Source: an uncultured Bacilli bacterium (GTDB lineage Bacteria; Bacillota_I; Bacilli_A; RF39; UBA660). Taken from it: 22,966 bases of DNA. This document shows, piece after piece, positions 1-8,341 of this stretch (within the stretch, counting starts at the first letter, position 1; the number at the start of each line of letters is the position of its first letter). The DNA lies in the NCBI GenBank assembly GCA_910584655.1, contig CAJUBJ010000014.1, positions 1 through 22,966 on the forward strand. Direction: 5' to 3'. The notes below the pieces were generated by a model. It saw only the letters and a list, made by a program, of their open reading frames with translations. It ran no database searches and had not been told where the DNA came from. The translations under genes were made by a program, and so were the position numbers.

Positions 1-1693
1 CAAATTTTGCACCAACTAATGGATTTCCATCTGGGTCTACTTTCTTAATTTGTTGGTGTAATTGTGATTGTAAGTTGAAATTAACATACATTGAAGAGTC
101 GTAATTACCACGCTCTAAATAAAACATTTTCAATGTATGGTTAGTATTATCAGAAAATGTATTACCATTCCATTCAACAGAATCTTCTTTACCAGCTTCT
201 TTAAATCTATCTCTTATAGTTGTAACAACTTGACCATTATTTTGATAAACCTCACCAGTTGCAAAATTTATATAACCATTAATAGCAGTATGAACTCCAC
301 CTAAATCTAAAACTAAAACATCATCTATAAAAATCCAAACGTCATCATCACCATAAAATTCAAATATCATATCTTTATTACTATCAATGTTATTAGTTAT
401 CTTTCCATTTCTTGGTTGACGAAATGGTACAGTAAGATTTAATCCAAAAAAGTGATTTACATCATTATGTCTACAATCAATAAGATTTGTTGTACCATCT
501 TCTTTAAAAAACAGATTAGGTGAATTAAAAGGAAAAAACTGTCCATAATGTTTATTAGCTTCATCTTTATCATATGTTATTGCAGGTTTACTATACAGTT
601 TAAACTCAGCACCATTTTCTGGGGCATTTATTCCACCTATTAATTCAGCAAAATTTTTACGATAGTCATAATAGTAATAACCATCTTCATCAATTTGAAA
701 TAAACCAGTTACATTTTTATAAGCTTGCTTTCCATAAGGATGTGAAATATCTGGATCAAACAAGTATGCTAGTGATTCATCTTTTTTTCCAATACCAGAA
801 TCAAAAGCTTCCCATACAGCTGTTACTTCACCAAATGTTTCTGGATTTAAAACTGGATAACCATTAACTAAAGTATTTTGAACAATACCAACTTTATTAT
901 TGCCTTTTAAAGTATTTAGATTCCAATTACCATATGGAAAATCATTAAAACCATTTCCAAACAAAAATAAGTGACCAGCATTGATCCCAATTTCCTTCCA
1001 ACTAGTAAAGTGAAAATTATCTTGATACCCTCTAATATTAGCTATATCATAATCAAACATATTTAAAGTAACCCCATCAGGATCAGCACTTTTAACAACA
1101 TTTAAAGAACCACTAGCACTATAAATTCTAATAGTCAAAGTTCTTTCAATTTCTGGGACTAAAGTATAATCTAATCTACTATAATCACTTATTTCATTTC
1201 CAGGATTTGGAGCAATTGTCTCACCTTTTCCTGGAATTGAAACAAAAGAATAAAATCCAGCAGTGATATCATCAGCATCAGTTAATTGTTTAAGTTCGCT
1301 TTCTCCTTCTTTACGATATAACCACTCTGCGTCATGCCAGTGAGTAGTATCATAAGCCCCTACAGCATCAGGATTTGCGTAATTAAAAGCTAATTTAGGA
1401 AGAAAACTTTTTAAATCGCTTCCTTTAATAGATAAAGCTTCTCCAATGTAATATTCTGTAAATTCACTTGGATAATTATTATACTTATAAATATACCCAG
1501 TTGAAGCTCTAAACGTCCACATAGAAACTGGAATATCTCTATTATTTTTCTCATTAACTCCATAAGTTATAGGAATAATTACTAAAAGTATCAAAACGAA
1601 AGCAAATAAAATAGATAAGATATTTTTATTATCTAAAATAAAACACATTAATTTATTATTTTTATTTTCAGAAAATATCTCCTTAACTCCCAT
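1..1693 (-). CDS. Large surface adhesin with fibro-slime-like domain, 3' end outside window
   Basis: The minus-strand frame is open from ATG at 1693 to the left edge (564 codons seen). The N-terminus has about 25 cytoplasmic residues and then one hydrophobic segment at about residues 26-46, which would export or anchor the protein. At about residues 440-460 it reads YGDDDVWIFIDDVLVLDLGG, followed about 50 residues later by FYLERG; this pattern is typical of fibro-slime/PA14-like lectin or adhesion domains. The last visible residues, VDPDGNPLVGAKF, are the usual start of a SpaA/Cna-B (prealbumin-like) stalk domain, so a stalk and possibly a cell-wall sorting signal are expected beyond position 1. 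An AAGGT ribosome-binding site lies about 9 bases before the ATG. The role as a cell-wall adhesin is inferred from the domains; the ligand is unknown. Confidence 0.85.
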   Translation of the reverse strand, partial: MGVKEIFSENKNNKLMCFILDNKNILSILFAFVLILLVIIPITYGVNEKNNRDIPVSMWTFRASTGYIYKYNNYPSEFTEYYIGEALSIKGSDLKSFLPKLAFNYANPDAVGAYDTTHWHDAEWLYRKEGESELKQLTDADDITAGFYSFVSIPGKGETIAPNPGNEISDYSRLDYTLVPEIERTLTIRIYSASGSLNVVKSADPDGVTLNMFDYDIANIRGYQDNFHFTSWKEIGINAGHLFLFGNGFNDFPYGNWNLNTLKGNNKVGIVQNTLVNGYPVLNPETFGEVTAVWEAFDSGIGKKDESLAYLFDPDISHPYGKQAYKNVTGLFQIDEDGYYYYDYRKNFAELIGGINAPENGAEFKLYSKPAITYDKDEANKHYGQFFPFNSPNLFFKEDGTTNLIDCRHNDVNHFFGLNLTVPFRQPRNGKITNNIDSNKDMIFEFYGDDDVWIFIDDVLVLDLGGVHTAINGYINFATGEVYQNNGQVVTTIRDRFKEAGKEDSVEWNGNTFSDNTNHTLKMFYLERGNYDSSMYVNFNLQSQLHQQIKKVDPDGNPLVGAKF

Positions 1694-1821
1694 ACTTTTT
1701 TACCTTCTTTATTATCATAATATCAAATTATCTCAACACCGAATACACTGCCTTTTGCAATACAAAATGCAACATATATTTATTGTGCGGTATGTAATAC
1801 TATAAGTGTGGAGGTAACAAT

Positions 1822-2064
1822 ATGACATTTATAATAAGAGAAAATAGAATAGAAACAGAAAACAAAACAATTAGAATCCCTTTACCGTTAATTAACGAAA
1901 TAGAAAAACAAATTGTAGGAAAAAACATATCATTTTCCAAATTTGTAATACAAGCATGTGAATATGCTTTAGAAAATATGGAAAATGAACAATCTACAAA
2001 AAATAAATCACAAATTGAAAATGAACAACTCAAAAAAGAAAAAATACGATTAGAAAACATTTAA
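1822..2064 (+). CDS. Small ribbon-helix-helix (Arc/CopG-type) DNA-binding protein
   Basis: This 80-residue protein has a short strand TIRIPL at residues 15-20 and then two predicted helices to about residue 53 (with NISFSKFVIQACEYAL in the second). That is the size and pattern of a ribbon-helix-helix domain. The tail from residue 54 is highly charged and repeats ENEQ. GGAGG at 1810-1814 stands 7 bases before the ATG and fixes the start. The upstream gap of 128 bases contains an inverted repeat TTGCA/TGCAA (1755-1759 and 1768-1772) that could be its operator. It is divergent from the adhesin gene, so regulation of that gene is possible but unproven. No toxin partner is adjacent, so it is not an obvious antitoxin. 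Confidence 0.7.
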   Translation: MTFIIRENRIETENKTIRIPLPLINEIEKQIVGKNISFSKFVIQACEYALENMENEQSTKNKSQIENEQLKKEKIRLENI

Positions 2065-2091
2065 AAAAATACTCATAATTTGAGTATTTTT
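2065..2091. terminator. Bidirectional terminator between the RHH gene and the rhodanese gene
   Basis: A perfect 11-base stem, AAAAATACTCA (2065-2075) and TGAGTATTTTT (2081-2091), has a 5-base loop. It has a T-run on the plus strand and, read backwards, also on the minus strand, so it can serve both convergent genes. Confidence 0.85.
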
Positions 2092-2462
2092 TAATTTCCA
2101 CAACTAGACATAGCACCTAGATCATAAACTTTATTATAGCCTAATTTATCTAATTCTTCTTTAGCTTGCGCACTTCTATTTCCACTTCTACAATAAACAA
2201 TAATAGGTGTTTCCAAATTTATTGAACTTATTGTATCTATACTTTTAATATTATCAACAGGAATATTTATTGCTTCATCCAAATGTTCTTCTTTATATTC
2301 TTCACTTGTTCTAACATCTATTAAACGAGCATTACTATCCTGTTTCATTATTTCTTTCATCTCAGAACAATTTATTTTACCAGGTTCAATTTCTTTACTT
2401 TCTTTATCATTACAACTACAAAGAAATAAACATATAACTACTAAAAACAATATTTTCTTCAT
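2091..2462 (-). CDS. Rhodanese-domain lipoprotein
   Basis: This 123-residue protein starts with a lysine pair, a hydrophobic stretch and a lipobox-like LCSC, with the lipidated Cys at residue 17. It should therefore be anchored on the outer face of the membrane. The rest is one rhodanese domain: LIDVRTSEEY at residues 47-56 and the active loop CRSGNRS with catalytic Cys91. Such domains carry sulfane sulfur as a persulfide or act in thiol and redox chemistry. Its ATG overlaps the stop of the cysteine desulfurase by one base (TAATG), so the two are translated together. Transfer of sulfur from the desulfurase is attractive but conflicts with the predicted location outside the membrane. It occupies the place where Bacillus relatives have thiI, whose product often carries a rhodanese domain. 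Confidence 0.88.
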   Translation of the reverse strand: MKKILFLVVICLFLCSCNDKESKEIEPGKINCSEMKEIMKQDSNARLIDVRTSEEYKEEHLDEAINIPVDNIKSIDTISSINLETPIIVYCRSGNRSAQAKEELDKLGYNKVYDLGAMSSCGN

Positions 2463-3601
2463 TATTTATTATCCTTTAACAGACTATTTAATTGATTATA
2501 TTTCATCTTAAATAAATTTAAAAACTTATTTATCTCTTCATTAGTAGTTACATAACTAAGACTAATTCTTATAGTAGACATAGCTCTTTTTTTATCATTA
2601 TAGATTGCCATAACTGAAGTACTTAAATCACCTGATGAACAAGCAGTATTGGTACTAATATAAACTTCATCATCTTCCATCGAATGAATAAAAGTTTCTG
2701 GTCTTATATTAGTAAAACTAATATTCAAAATATGAGGAATAGAATATTTAGTTTTATTTAATATAACACCATCATATTTCTCCAATTCCTTACATATTCT
2801 ATCATTTAACTTTTTAATATTATCTTCTCTTTTTTCTAAGTCCATTAAAGCAATTCTACAAGCTTTAGACAAAGCAACAATTAATGGCAATGGTGGTGTT
2901 CCACTCCTTAAATCATTAAACTTTCCACTACCATGAATTAATGGAACCATATTAACTTTTTCATTTTTATATAAAAATCCAATTCCTTTTGGTCCAAATA
3001 TTTTATGACCACTCATTGAAGCCATATCAACATCATGCATACAAACAGATATTTTTCCAATTGCTTGTGTCATATCACTATGAAATATAGTTGACGGATT
3101 TTCTTTCTTTATTATCTGTCTAATAGTTTTTAATGGTTGCCTAATTCCAACCTCACTATTTACAGCACAAATACTTACTAAAATTGTATCTTCTCTTATT
3201 TTATTTTTTAAATCATCAAAATCTATTAAACCTTCTGAATCATTATTAACATAACTTATCTCATAACCTTGTGTTTCCAAAAAATCGCAAACTCTATAGA
3301 TAGAAGGATGTTCTAACTTGGAAACAATAATATGTTTTCCCCTATTTTTATATGCTAAAGCTACACCCTTTAAAGCCATATTATTACTTTCAGTAGCTCC
3401 ACTTGTATAAATTAATTCTTCTTCTTGTATATTAAACAACTCACATATTTGCTTTGTAGCACTATTAAGTAACACTTTTGATTTTACACCTAATGAATGG
3501 ATAGAATTAGCATTCCCCATATAATCTCTAGTGGCTTTATTATAACTTTCAAGTACATCATAAGAAACAGGCGTTGTTGCTGAATAATCTAAATATATCA
3601 T
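2462..3601 (-). CDS. Cysteine desulfurase, NifS/IscS family
   Basis: This is a PLP-dependent enzyme that takes sulfur from L-cysteine and leaves a persulfide for tRNA thiolation, thiamine or Fe-S synthesis. All key parts are visible in 379 residues: N-terminal YLDYSATTP, SGATESNN at 67-74, His98 in LEHPS, Asp176 in HSDMTQA, the PLP lysine Lys200 in SGHKIFGPKG, and catalytic Cys321 in NTACSSG. The length is normal for the group. The ribosome-binding site AGGTGG is 7 bases before the ATG. The gene lies just downstream of ezrA, as nifZ does in Bacillus, which supports a dedicated tRNA-sulfur role. No thiI follows; the rhodanese lipoprotein does. Confidence 0.95.
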   Translation of the reverse strand: MIYLDYSATTPVSYDVLESYNKATRDYMGNANSIHSLGVKSKVLLNSATKQICELFNIQEEELIYTSGATESNNMALKGVALAYKNRGKHIIVSKLEHPSIYRVCDFLETQGYEISYVNNDSEGLIDFDDLKNKIREDTILVSICAVNSEVGIRQPLKTIRQIIKKENPSTIFHSDMTQAIGKISVCMHDVDMASMSGHKIFGPKGIGFLYKNEKVNMVPLIHGSGKFNDLRSGTPPLPLIVALSKACRIALMDLEKREDNIKKLNDRICKELEKYDGVILNKTKYSIPHILNISFTNIRPETFIHSMEDDEVYISTNTACSSGDLSTSVMAIYNDKKRAMSTIRISLSYVTTNEEINKFLNLFKMKYNQLNSLLKDNK

Positions 3602-3643
3602 TTTTAACCACCTTTAAAATGTATTTTTTCAAATACTATACTA

Positions 3644-3672
3644 ATTATAGATTAACACTAATCTTAAATCAA
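3644..3672 (-). promoter_or_regulatory. Promoter of the cysteine desulfurase-rhodanese operon
   Basis: On the minus strand, TTGATT (3672-3667), 17 bases, and TATAAT (3649-3644) form a near-consensus SigA-type promoter about 42 bases before the start codon. It lies downstream of the ezrA terminator, so this two-gene operon is transcribed on its own. Confidence 0.8.
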
Positions 3673-3693
3673 GACATTTAACTTATCACATAC

Positions 3694-3718
3694 AAAAAAA
3701 GGATACTTCTTGTATCCT
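3694..3718 (-). terminator. ezrA terminator overlapping its stop codon
   Basis: Read on the minus strand, a 7-base stem (AGGATAC 3718-3712, GTATCCT 3706-3700) with a 5-base loop is followed by seven T. The upstream arm begins inside the ezrA stop codon. Confidence 0.8.
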
Positions 3719-5435
3719 ATTTTCTAACTGATTCAATCAATTTATCATATACCCCAGGTTCCAAAACATTAATTGCCCTAATTGTATTTTCCAAAGCTTT
3801 TTTAAATTCACCTTTAAAAAACATATCTTCTGCTCTAGTTAACTCAATGTCAATATTTTTATTAACTGGTCTATATCTATTTCCATACATAATTGCAATT
3901 TCAGTCATTGCAGCTGTTTTTATTACTTCATTAGACGTATTATACAACTTTAATACTAAATCTCTTGCTGTATCAACTCTAATATTAAGTGTTTTAATTG
4001 AAACAGGTTTTTTATTCATTTCTCTAACAATTTCCTTAATAGCAACATTAGCTTCACTAAGCTGAACATAATAACTATTAGGAATCATCGGCAATTTATA
4101 ACTATTTATTCTTATTTTGGCTTTCTTTAAAATATCCTTAATCTCATCCAATTGCTCATGTGCTCTTTGTTCATCTTCTTCTAAACTTCCAAGACTCTTT
4201 AATGCAATATCCAATTTTTCCTCTGTTTTAGATAATCTTACATTAAGCCTTTCCATTTCTTTACCAAGTCTAGTATAAGCAAATGATTTATTTCTATGAG
4301 CATCTACAATTTCATTATAATCCTTTTTTATAGTAATAAGTTCTTGTTTAATAACTTCAATAACTTTCACATCATCATCCGTTAAATCATAACTATATTT
4401 AATAACATCTAATTTTCTATATAAACCATTATTAATTTTTTCAAGTTTATTAGCCTTAACTAAAACTTTTCTAATATACTCTTCAAAAATCTTTCTAGCC
4501 TGTTTTTCTTTATCAAAATCATTATATATTCCATCAAAATAATCAAGTATCGTTTTTAATTCAAATATAGAATCTTCAACATTTAAAACATTCAATCTTG
4601 CAAATACATCTTGTATTTTCTTATCAGATTCTTCTATATTATATTCTAAATTCAAATAATCTAAATTATAGCCTTCTGAAATCATTCTTTCATTTATTAT
4701 TCTAATTTCTTTCATTTTATTTGGAATTAAATTTTTTCCTATTAATATAATAGTTGGTGCTTCATCTATAACAACACCTAAATTACCAATTAAATCATCA
4801 ATTCCCTTAACTATTTTTCCAACTTCTTCATATGAGTTAGCATCCATTGCTACTTCAAATGCAGCAAATAACTTATCAACATTTTCAAATTGTAATTCTA
4901 AAGGAGCACACACATCCTTATAATCATTTTTATTTTTATTATATTTTGTAATTATTTCACGATATTTAGTTTTTAATTTTGTAATTGTTTCTCTATTTCT
5001 CTCCTCAGATAAAGTTATCTCTTTTATCTCATCAAGCAAAAAATTAGATTTTGTTTTTACATAAAAAATCTCCAATTCTGCTTTAGCAATTTTTTCATTT
5101 AAAGACTTATAATCCTTTTCATTAAAACAATCCTCTATTTCAATTAAAGCATCTGTAATTTTTGGGACTTCAACATCCTTTATTTCCTTAAATCTTTTCT
5201 GCCAATCATCATAAGTTTCTTGCATTTTTTCATTATTAACTAAAGCCTCTACTTTATTTAATTCACTTAAAATAGCTGAAGATATAATTAAATTTTTATC
5301 TCTTTCTAATGTTACAATTTCATCTTGATACTTCTTCTTTTCACGACGATTTATTAGATTAAGAACTATAACTATGATTATTACACTTACAATATAGTAA
5401 GAAATACCTGCTAATATATAAGTTGCTTGGCTCAT
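3717..5435 (-). CDS. ezrA: EzrA, septation ring formation regulator
   Basis: EzrA is a membrane-anchored negative regulator of FtsZ ring assembly that also links the Z ring to cell-wall enzymes. The protein has 572 residues, close to the usual 560-570. It has one N-terminal membrane segment at about residues 4-26 (ILAGISYYIVSVIIIVIVL) followed by RREKKK, giving N-out/C-in topology. The rest is a long, charged, spectrin-like series of coiled coils. An open frame extends 15 codons further upstream, but AGGAGG at 5448-5443 sits 7 bases before the ATG at 5435, so I chose that start. The desulfurase gene follows, as in Bacillus, and rpsD lies close by on the other strand. Confidence 0.93.
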   Translation of the reverse strand: MSQATYILAGISYYIVSVIIIVIVLNLINRREKKKYQDEIVTLERDKNLIISSAILSELNKVEALVNNEKMQETYDDWQKRFKEIKDVEVPKITDALIEIEDCFNEKDYKSLNEKIAKAELEIFYVKTKSNFLLDEIKEITLSEERNRETITKLKTKYREIITKYNKNKNDYKDVCAPLELQFENVDKLFAAFEVAMDANSYEEVGKIVKGIDDLIGNLGVVIDEAPTIILIGKNLIPNKMKEIRIINERMISEGYNLDYLNLEYNIEESDKKIQDVFARLNVLNVEDSIFELKTILDYFDGIYNDFDKEKQARKIFEEYIRKVLVKANKLEKINNGLYRKLDVIKYSYDLTDDDVKVIEVIKQELITIKKDYNEIVDAHRNKSFAYTRLGKEMERLNVRLSKTEEKLDIALKSLGSLEEDEQRAHEQLDEIKDILKKAKIRINSYKLPMIPNSYYVQLSEANVAIKEIVREMNKKPVSIKTLNIRVDTARDLVLKLYNTSNEVIKTAAMTEIAIMYGNRYRPVNKNIDIELTRAEDMFFKGEFKKALENTIRAINVLEPGVYDKLIESVRK

Positions 5436-5462
5436 AATTATACCTCCTATTCTAAATCTTAC

Positions 5463-5491
5463 ACTATAATAATAACACATTATGTTATCAA
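5463..5491 (-). promoter_or_regulatory. ezrA promoter
   Basis: Minus-strand TTGATA (5491-5486), 17 bases, and TATAGT (5468-5463) would start transcription near 5456. This leaves a short leader with the AGGAGG site and supports the start at 5435 over the longer frame. Confidence 0.7.
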
Positions 5492-5579
5492 AATATACAT
5501 TTAATAAACAAAAAAACTAATTTAGTTTGTTAAGTCTTTTGTAAATTAACAAAAAAATACAATTTAAATATAAAGATGA

Positions 5580-5585
5580 TATAAT
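5580..5585 (+). promoter_or_regulatory. Candidate -10 box of the unknown plus-strand gene
   Basis: TATAAT stands 29 bases before the ATG at 5615. No good -35 hexamer is seen at the proper distance. The rest of the 179-base divergent gap to ezrA is plain AT-rich sequence, apart from a small palindrome AAACTAA/TTTAGTTT near 5508-5524. Confidence 0.4.
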
Positions 5586-5614
5586 AACTCAAAAGAAATT
5601 ATTTAGGTGATTTT

Positions 5615-6130
5615 ATGGAAGAAATTAAAAATTATATATTTTATACAATATTAAAAGATTTTAGTGGAAATAAATTAAAAGATACTGGTATAGCTTATGG
5701 AATTGAAGCATGTAATTCAATTATTAATCATGAAGATTACTTTCGTGCCTTTTTAAATATTGATTACTTCCCATGGGAAGGATTAGAATTAGGTAGTGAC
5801 TGGTCAACATCTCTAGAAGTTATGTCCGCAGATGGTAATGTAATGATTGCTAATGCTGCTCCAGAAGTTAAAGATTTAAAAGAAAGAACTTATGTAATAT
5901 ATTTACCAAGTGAACCAAATCTTTTTCAAATACTTTTTTTAGAAAGAATAAGTATTGAATTATCAGAATCTTACTTAGATGTTGGAATTTATGGTTCATT
6001 AAGAGAAAAATTTTTAGAAAAAAGAATGTCTAATGATTTTGATTCACATTTATTTTTAAAACAATATATTTCATATCACAAAGAAAAATTAGAAAAAACT
6101 AAATTAACTATGAGAAAAGTCTTACCTTAA
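5615..6130 (+). CDS. Conserved-looking cytoplasmic protein of unknown function
   Basis: I do not recognise this 171-residue protein. It has no signal peptide and no membrane segment. It looks like a compact soluble alpha/beta protein with acidic and aromatic patches (DYFPWEGLELGSDWS at about residues 50-64). The last 50 residues are helical and basic, ending in KLTMRKVLP. The start is set by AGGTGA about 6 bases before the ATG. It lies between ezrA (divergent) and rpsD (same strand), a place that holds different small genes in relatives. Codon use matches the neighbours, so it is a resident gene. Confidence 0.7.
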   Translation: MEEIKNYIFYTILKDFSGNKLKDTGIAYGIEACNSIINHEDYFRAFLNIDYFPWEGLELGSDWSTSLEVMSADGNVMIANAAPEVKDLKERTYVIYLPSEPNLFQILFLERISIELSESYLDVGIYGSLREKFLEKRMSNDFDSHLFLKQYISYHKEKLEKTKLTMRKVLP

Positions 6131-6177
6131 GATTTTTTTATTTTCATTAAAAATAATATATAAAAATCCTCTTTTTT
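6131..6177 (+). terminator. Weak terminator after the unknown gene
   Basis: GATTTTT (6131-6137) can pair with AAAAATC (6162-6168), and CTCTTTTTT follows. The stem is almost all A-T with a long loop, so this is only a candidate. Confidence 0.35.
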
Positions 6178-6188
6178 CCCCATTTTAT

Positions 6189-6216
6189 TTGACTTTATCA
6201 AAAAATAATGTATAAT
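6189..6216 (+). promoter_or_regulatory. rpsD promoter
   Basis: TTGACT (6189-6194), 16 bases and TATAAT (6211-6216) make the strongest promoter in the window, as expected for a ribosomal protein gene. Transcription should start near 6223. Confidence 0.88.
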
Positions 6217-6222
6217 TAATTA

Positions 6223-6381
6223 TGCGATGTATTTGGCAGCGCTATATGTATTTGTAAAGTGTTTATTGCCTTTGGGTGTATAAGTATCTAAGGCTGCCTT
6301 AGAGAAATTACCTAAATAAACTCCCTACATACTACATTTAGCAACCCTATATATCAAAAATATATAGAAAGGAGAAATTTT
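6223..6381 (+). promoter_or_regulatory. rpsD leader RNA, probable S4 autoregulatory element
   Basis: About 160 bases of structured leader separate the promoter from rpsD, and it is noticeably richer in G and C than the surroundings. GGCAGC (6235-6240) pairs with GCTGCC (6293-6298). A second hairpin, CTATATAT (6347-6354) with ATATATAG (6360-6367), ends one base before the AAAGGAG ribosome-binding site at 6368-6374. In Firmicutes, ribosomal protein S4 binds such a leader and represses its own translation. The position and pairing fit that mechanism, but I cannot align it to a covariance model here. Confidence 0.8.
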
Positions 6382-6984
6382 ATGGCAAGATATACTGGTC
6401 CTGTTTACAAAAAATCTCGTCGTTTAGGTTTCTCTATCCTTGAAAATGGAAAAGAATTAGCTAAACGTCCATATGCTCCTGGAGCTCATGGAAATGATAA
6501 GAGACGTAAATCAAGTGAATATGGTATCCAATTAGCTGAAAAACAAAAAATCAGATTAATGTATGGTTTAAATGAAAAACAATTCCATAAATTATTTGAT
6601 AGAGCTGCTAAAATGGAAGGTAAAGCTGGTTTCAACCTACTTTGCTTACTTGAATCTAGATTAGATAACATGGTTTATCGTTTAGGTTTAGCTAAAACTA
6701 GAAGAGCAGCTAGACAAGTTGTTAATCATGGACATATCACAGTAAACGGAGTTAAAGTTGACATTCCTTCTTATCAAGTTAGAATCGGTGACGTAATCGC
6801 TGTTAAAGAAAATTCTTTAGAACATCCAGCAATTAAAGAAGCTGTTGAAACTTGTTTAAGTCGTCCTGCTTATGTTGAATTTGATCAAAAAACTATGTCT
6901 GGTAAACTATTAAGATTACCTGATAGATCTGAACTTAATGCAGAAGTTAACGAAACACTTATCGTTGAATACTACAACAGATAG
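6382..6984 (+). CDS. rpsD: 30S ribosomal protein S4
   Basis: S4 is a primary 16S rRNA binding protein that nucleates the 30S body and also controls its own synthesis. The 200-residue protein starts MARYTGPVYKKSRRLG, typical of the Firmicutes form. It has no N-terminal zinc-binding cysteines (C-minus form). The S4 RNA-binding domain spans about residues 90-155, including LESRLDNMVYRLGLAKTRRA and VNHGHITVNGVKVDIPSYQV. The ribosome-binding site AAAGGAG is 7 bases before the ATG. The gene stands alone with its own promoter, leader and terminator. Confidence 0.98.
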   Translation: MARYTGPVYKKSRRLGFSILENGKELAKRPYAPGAHGNDKRRKSSEYGIQLAEKQKIRLMYGLNEKQFHKLFDRAAKMEGKAGFNLLCLLESRLDNMVYRLGLAKTRRAARQVVNHGHITVNGVKVDIPSYQVRIGDVIAVKENSLEHPAIKEAVETCLSRPAYVEFDQKTMSGKLLRLPDRSELNAEVNETLIVEYYNR

Positions 6985-6990
6985 TAAATC

Positions 6991-7020
6991 AAAACTCAAA
7001 CTTAATTGTTTGAGTTTTTT
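6991..7020 (+). terminator. rpsD terminator
   Basis: A perfect 11-base stem, AAAACTCAAAC (6991-7001) and GTTTGAGTTTT (7008-7018), has a 6-base loop and ends in a T-run. Confidence 0.92.
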
Positions 7021-7028
7021 CATGCACC

Positions 7029-7051
7029 AAAAAAGACATCTTAATGATGCC
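7029..7051 (-). terminator. Terminator of the M16 peptidase pair
   Basis: On the minus strand GGCATC (7051-7046) pairs with GATGTC (7040-7035) including one G-T pair, with a 5-base loop, followed by six T. Confidence 0.8.
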
Positions 7052-7054
7052 TAA

Positions 7055-8341
7055 TTATTTATCTTCTTTAAAAGGTACTAATAAAACAGTACTACAATTA
7101 TTTAAATCAATCTTCTTAATTAATTCTTCTGCTACCTTCAATTTTAATCCCTTATATTTATCATACATATTATCATATACTTTTCCATAAGTAATTAATT
7201 GCTCAGCAATATCAGTATTAACATACTCAATATCATCAAAATCATTTATTAAAGCAGCAATATTACATCTAATTCTTCTTTTTAAATCTTCTTGTGTTAA
7301 TGACAAATTATTCATCTTATCTTTTACAATTGGAATAACTTCATCAGGATACTTAGTTTCAATATTTATCTCAATAGTTACTACATCCTTAAATATTTCT
7401 CTCCCTGCTCCTATTCCAACAACCAATTCTTTCTCTAAAAGTTCTTCTCTTAAATAAGAAGTCGAACCAAAATTATTTCTTAAAATTATACTCAAATAAA
7501 TATTAAGTAATTTATCTTCAATATCCCCAAAAACTTCTTTTGGCATTTTATAACAAATCTTAACTTTTGGAATTTCCACATTTGCTTCTATCTCTTTATA
7601 TTCTTCTACAACACTCTTAGGTTCTTTATACTCCTTAAGAACTGGATTCCTATATTCTGGAAATTTCTTCTTTGCTTGATTTTCCTTAACAATACCAATC
7701 GCCTCATAAGGATTAAAATTACCCGTAATAACTAAATACATATTTTGCGGATGATAAAAAGTATCATATATATCTTGTAATTCAAAAACAGTTGTTGCTT
7801 TTACATCTTCAATTTCCCCAGTTACCAAATTTTTTCTCTTATCATTTTTAAATAATGCATTATTCATACCATAATATAATTTATGTCCAGGATTATTTTT
7901 ACCCATCTTAACTTCTTCACAAATTATACCTTTTTCCTTTTCAATCAAATCTTTCGTAAAATAAGGAGTTTGAACATAATCAAGTAAATGATTTAAATTA
8001 CTCGCAAATTCTGATGAAGCAAATACTTCATATAAAGTAAAATCAAATGTAGTAAAAGCATTAATAGAACTGCCAAGTTTATTAAAATAATCATGAGCTG
8101 TAAGTCCTTCACCTTCATTAAAATTAACATGTTCTAAAAAGTGAGCCACTCCATTATGAACTTGCCTATACTCTTTTTCACCCTTACATTTATACTCAGT
8201 ATCAACTGATCCATACTTAACACTTAATGTCATATAAAAGTTATTAACTTTTTCATTAACTAACATATATACTTGAAGACCATTATCTAATGTTTCGGTT
8301 AAAATTTTCTCATCGCAACCTTTTAAAATTATCTCTTGCAT
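7055..8341 (-). CDS. M16 family zinc peptidase, catalytic member (YmfH-like)
   Basis: This 428-residue protein carries the inverted zinc motif HxxEH as H67-F-L-E70-H71. The third ligand is probably a glutamate in EKGIICEEV (Glu142/143). The rest has the two-domain fold pattern of M16 peptidases (insulinase/processing peptidase type). There is no signal peptide, so it should be cytoplasmic. Bacillus has a comparable pair, YmfF and YmfH, one with and one without the motif; M16 pairs usually act as heterodimers that degrade or process peptides. Its ATG overlaps the stop of the upstream inactive-type partner by one base (TAATG), so equal translation is likely. The substrate is unknown. Confidence 0.9.
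   Translation of the reverse strand: MQEIILKGCDEKILTETLDNGLQVYMLVNEKVNNFYMTLSVKYGSVDTEYKCKGEKEYRQVHNGVAHFLEHVNFNEGEGLTAHDYFNKLGSSINAFTTFDFTLYEVFASSEFASNLNHLLDYVQTPYFTKDLIEKEKGIICEEVKMGKNNPGHKLYYGMNNALFKNDKRKNLVTGEIEDVKATTVFELQDIYDTFYHPQNMYLVITGNFNPYEAIGIVKENQAKKKFPEYRNPVLKEYKEPKSVVEEYKEIEANVEIPKVKICYKMPKEVFGDIEDKLLNIYLSIILRNNFGSTSYLREELLEKELVVGIGAGREIFKDVVTIEINIETKYPDEVIPIVKDKMNNLSLTQEDLKRRIRCNIAALINDFDDIEYVNTDIAEQLITYGKVYDNMYDKYKGLKLKVAEELIKKIDLNNCSTVLLVPFKEDK

Noticed and set aside
1800..2060. Minus-strand ORF opposite the ribbon-helix-helix gene
   Set aside because: Shadow frame of low-complexity Phe/Ser/Ile composition, no ribosome-binding site.
1822..2064. Ribbon-helix-helix gene as an antitoxin
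   Set aside because: No toxin-sized gene stands next to it on the same strand; a terminator follows at once.
5436..5480. Longer ezrA start, 15 codons upstream
   Set aside because: AGGAGG lies inside that extension at the right distance from ATG 5435, and the predicted transcript start falls within it.
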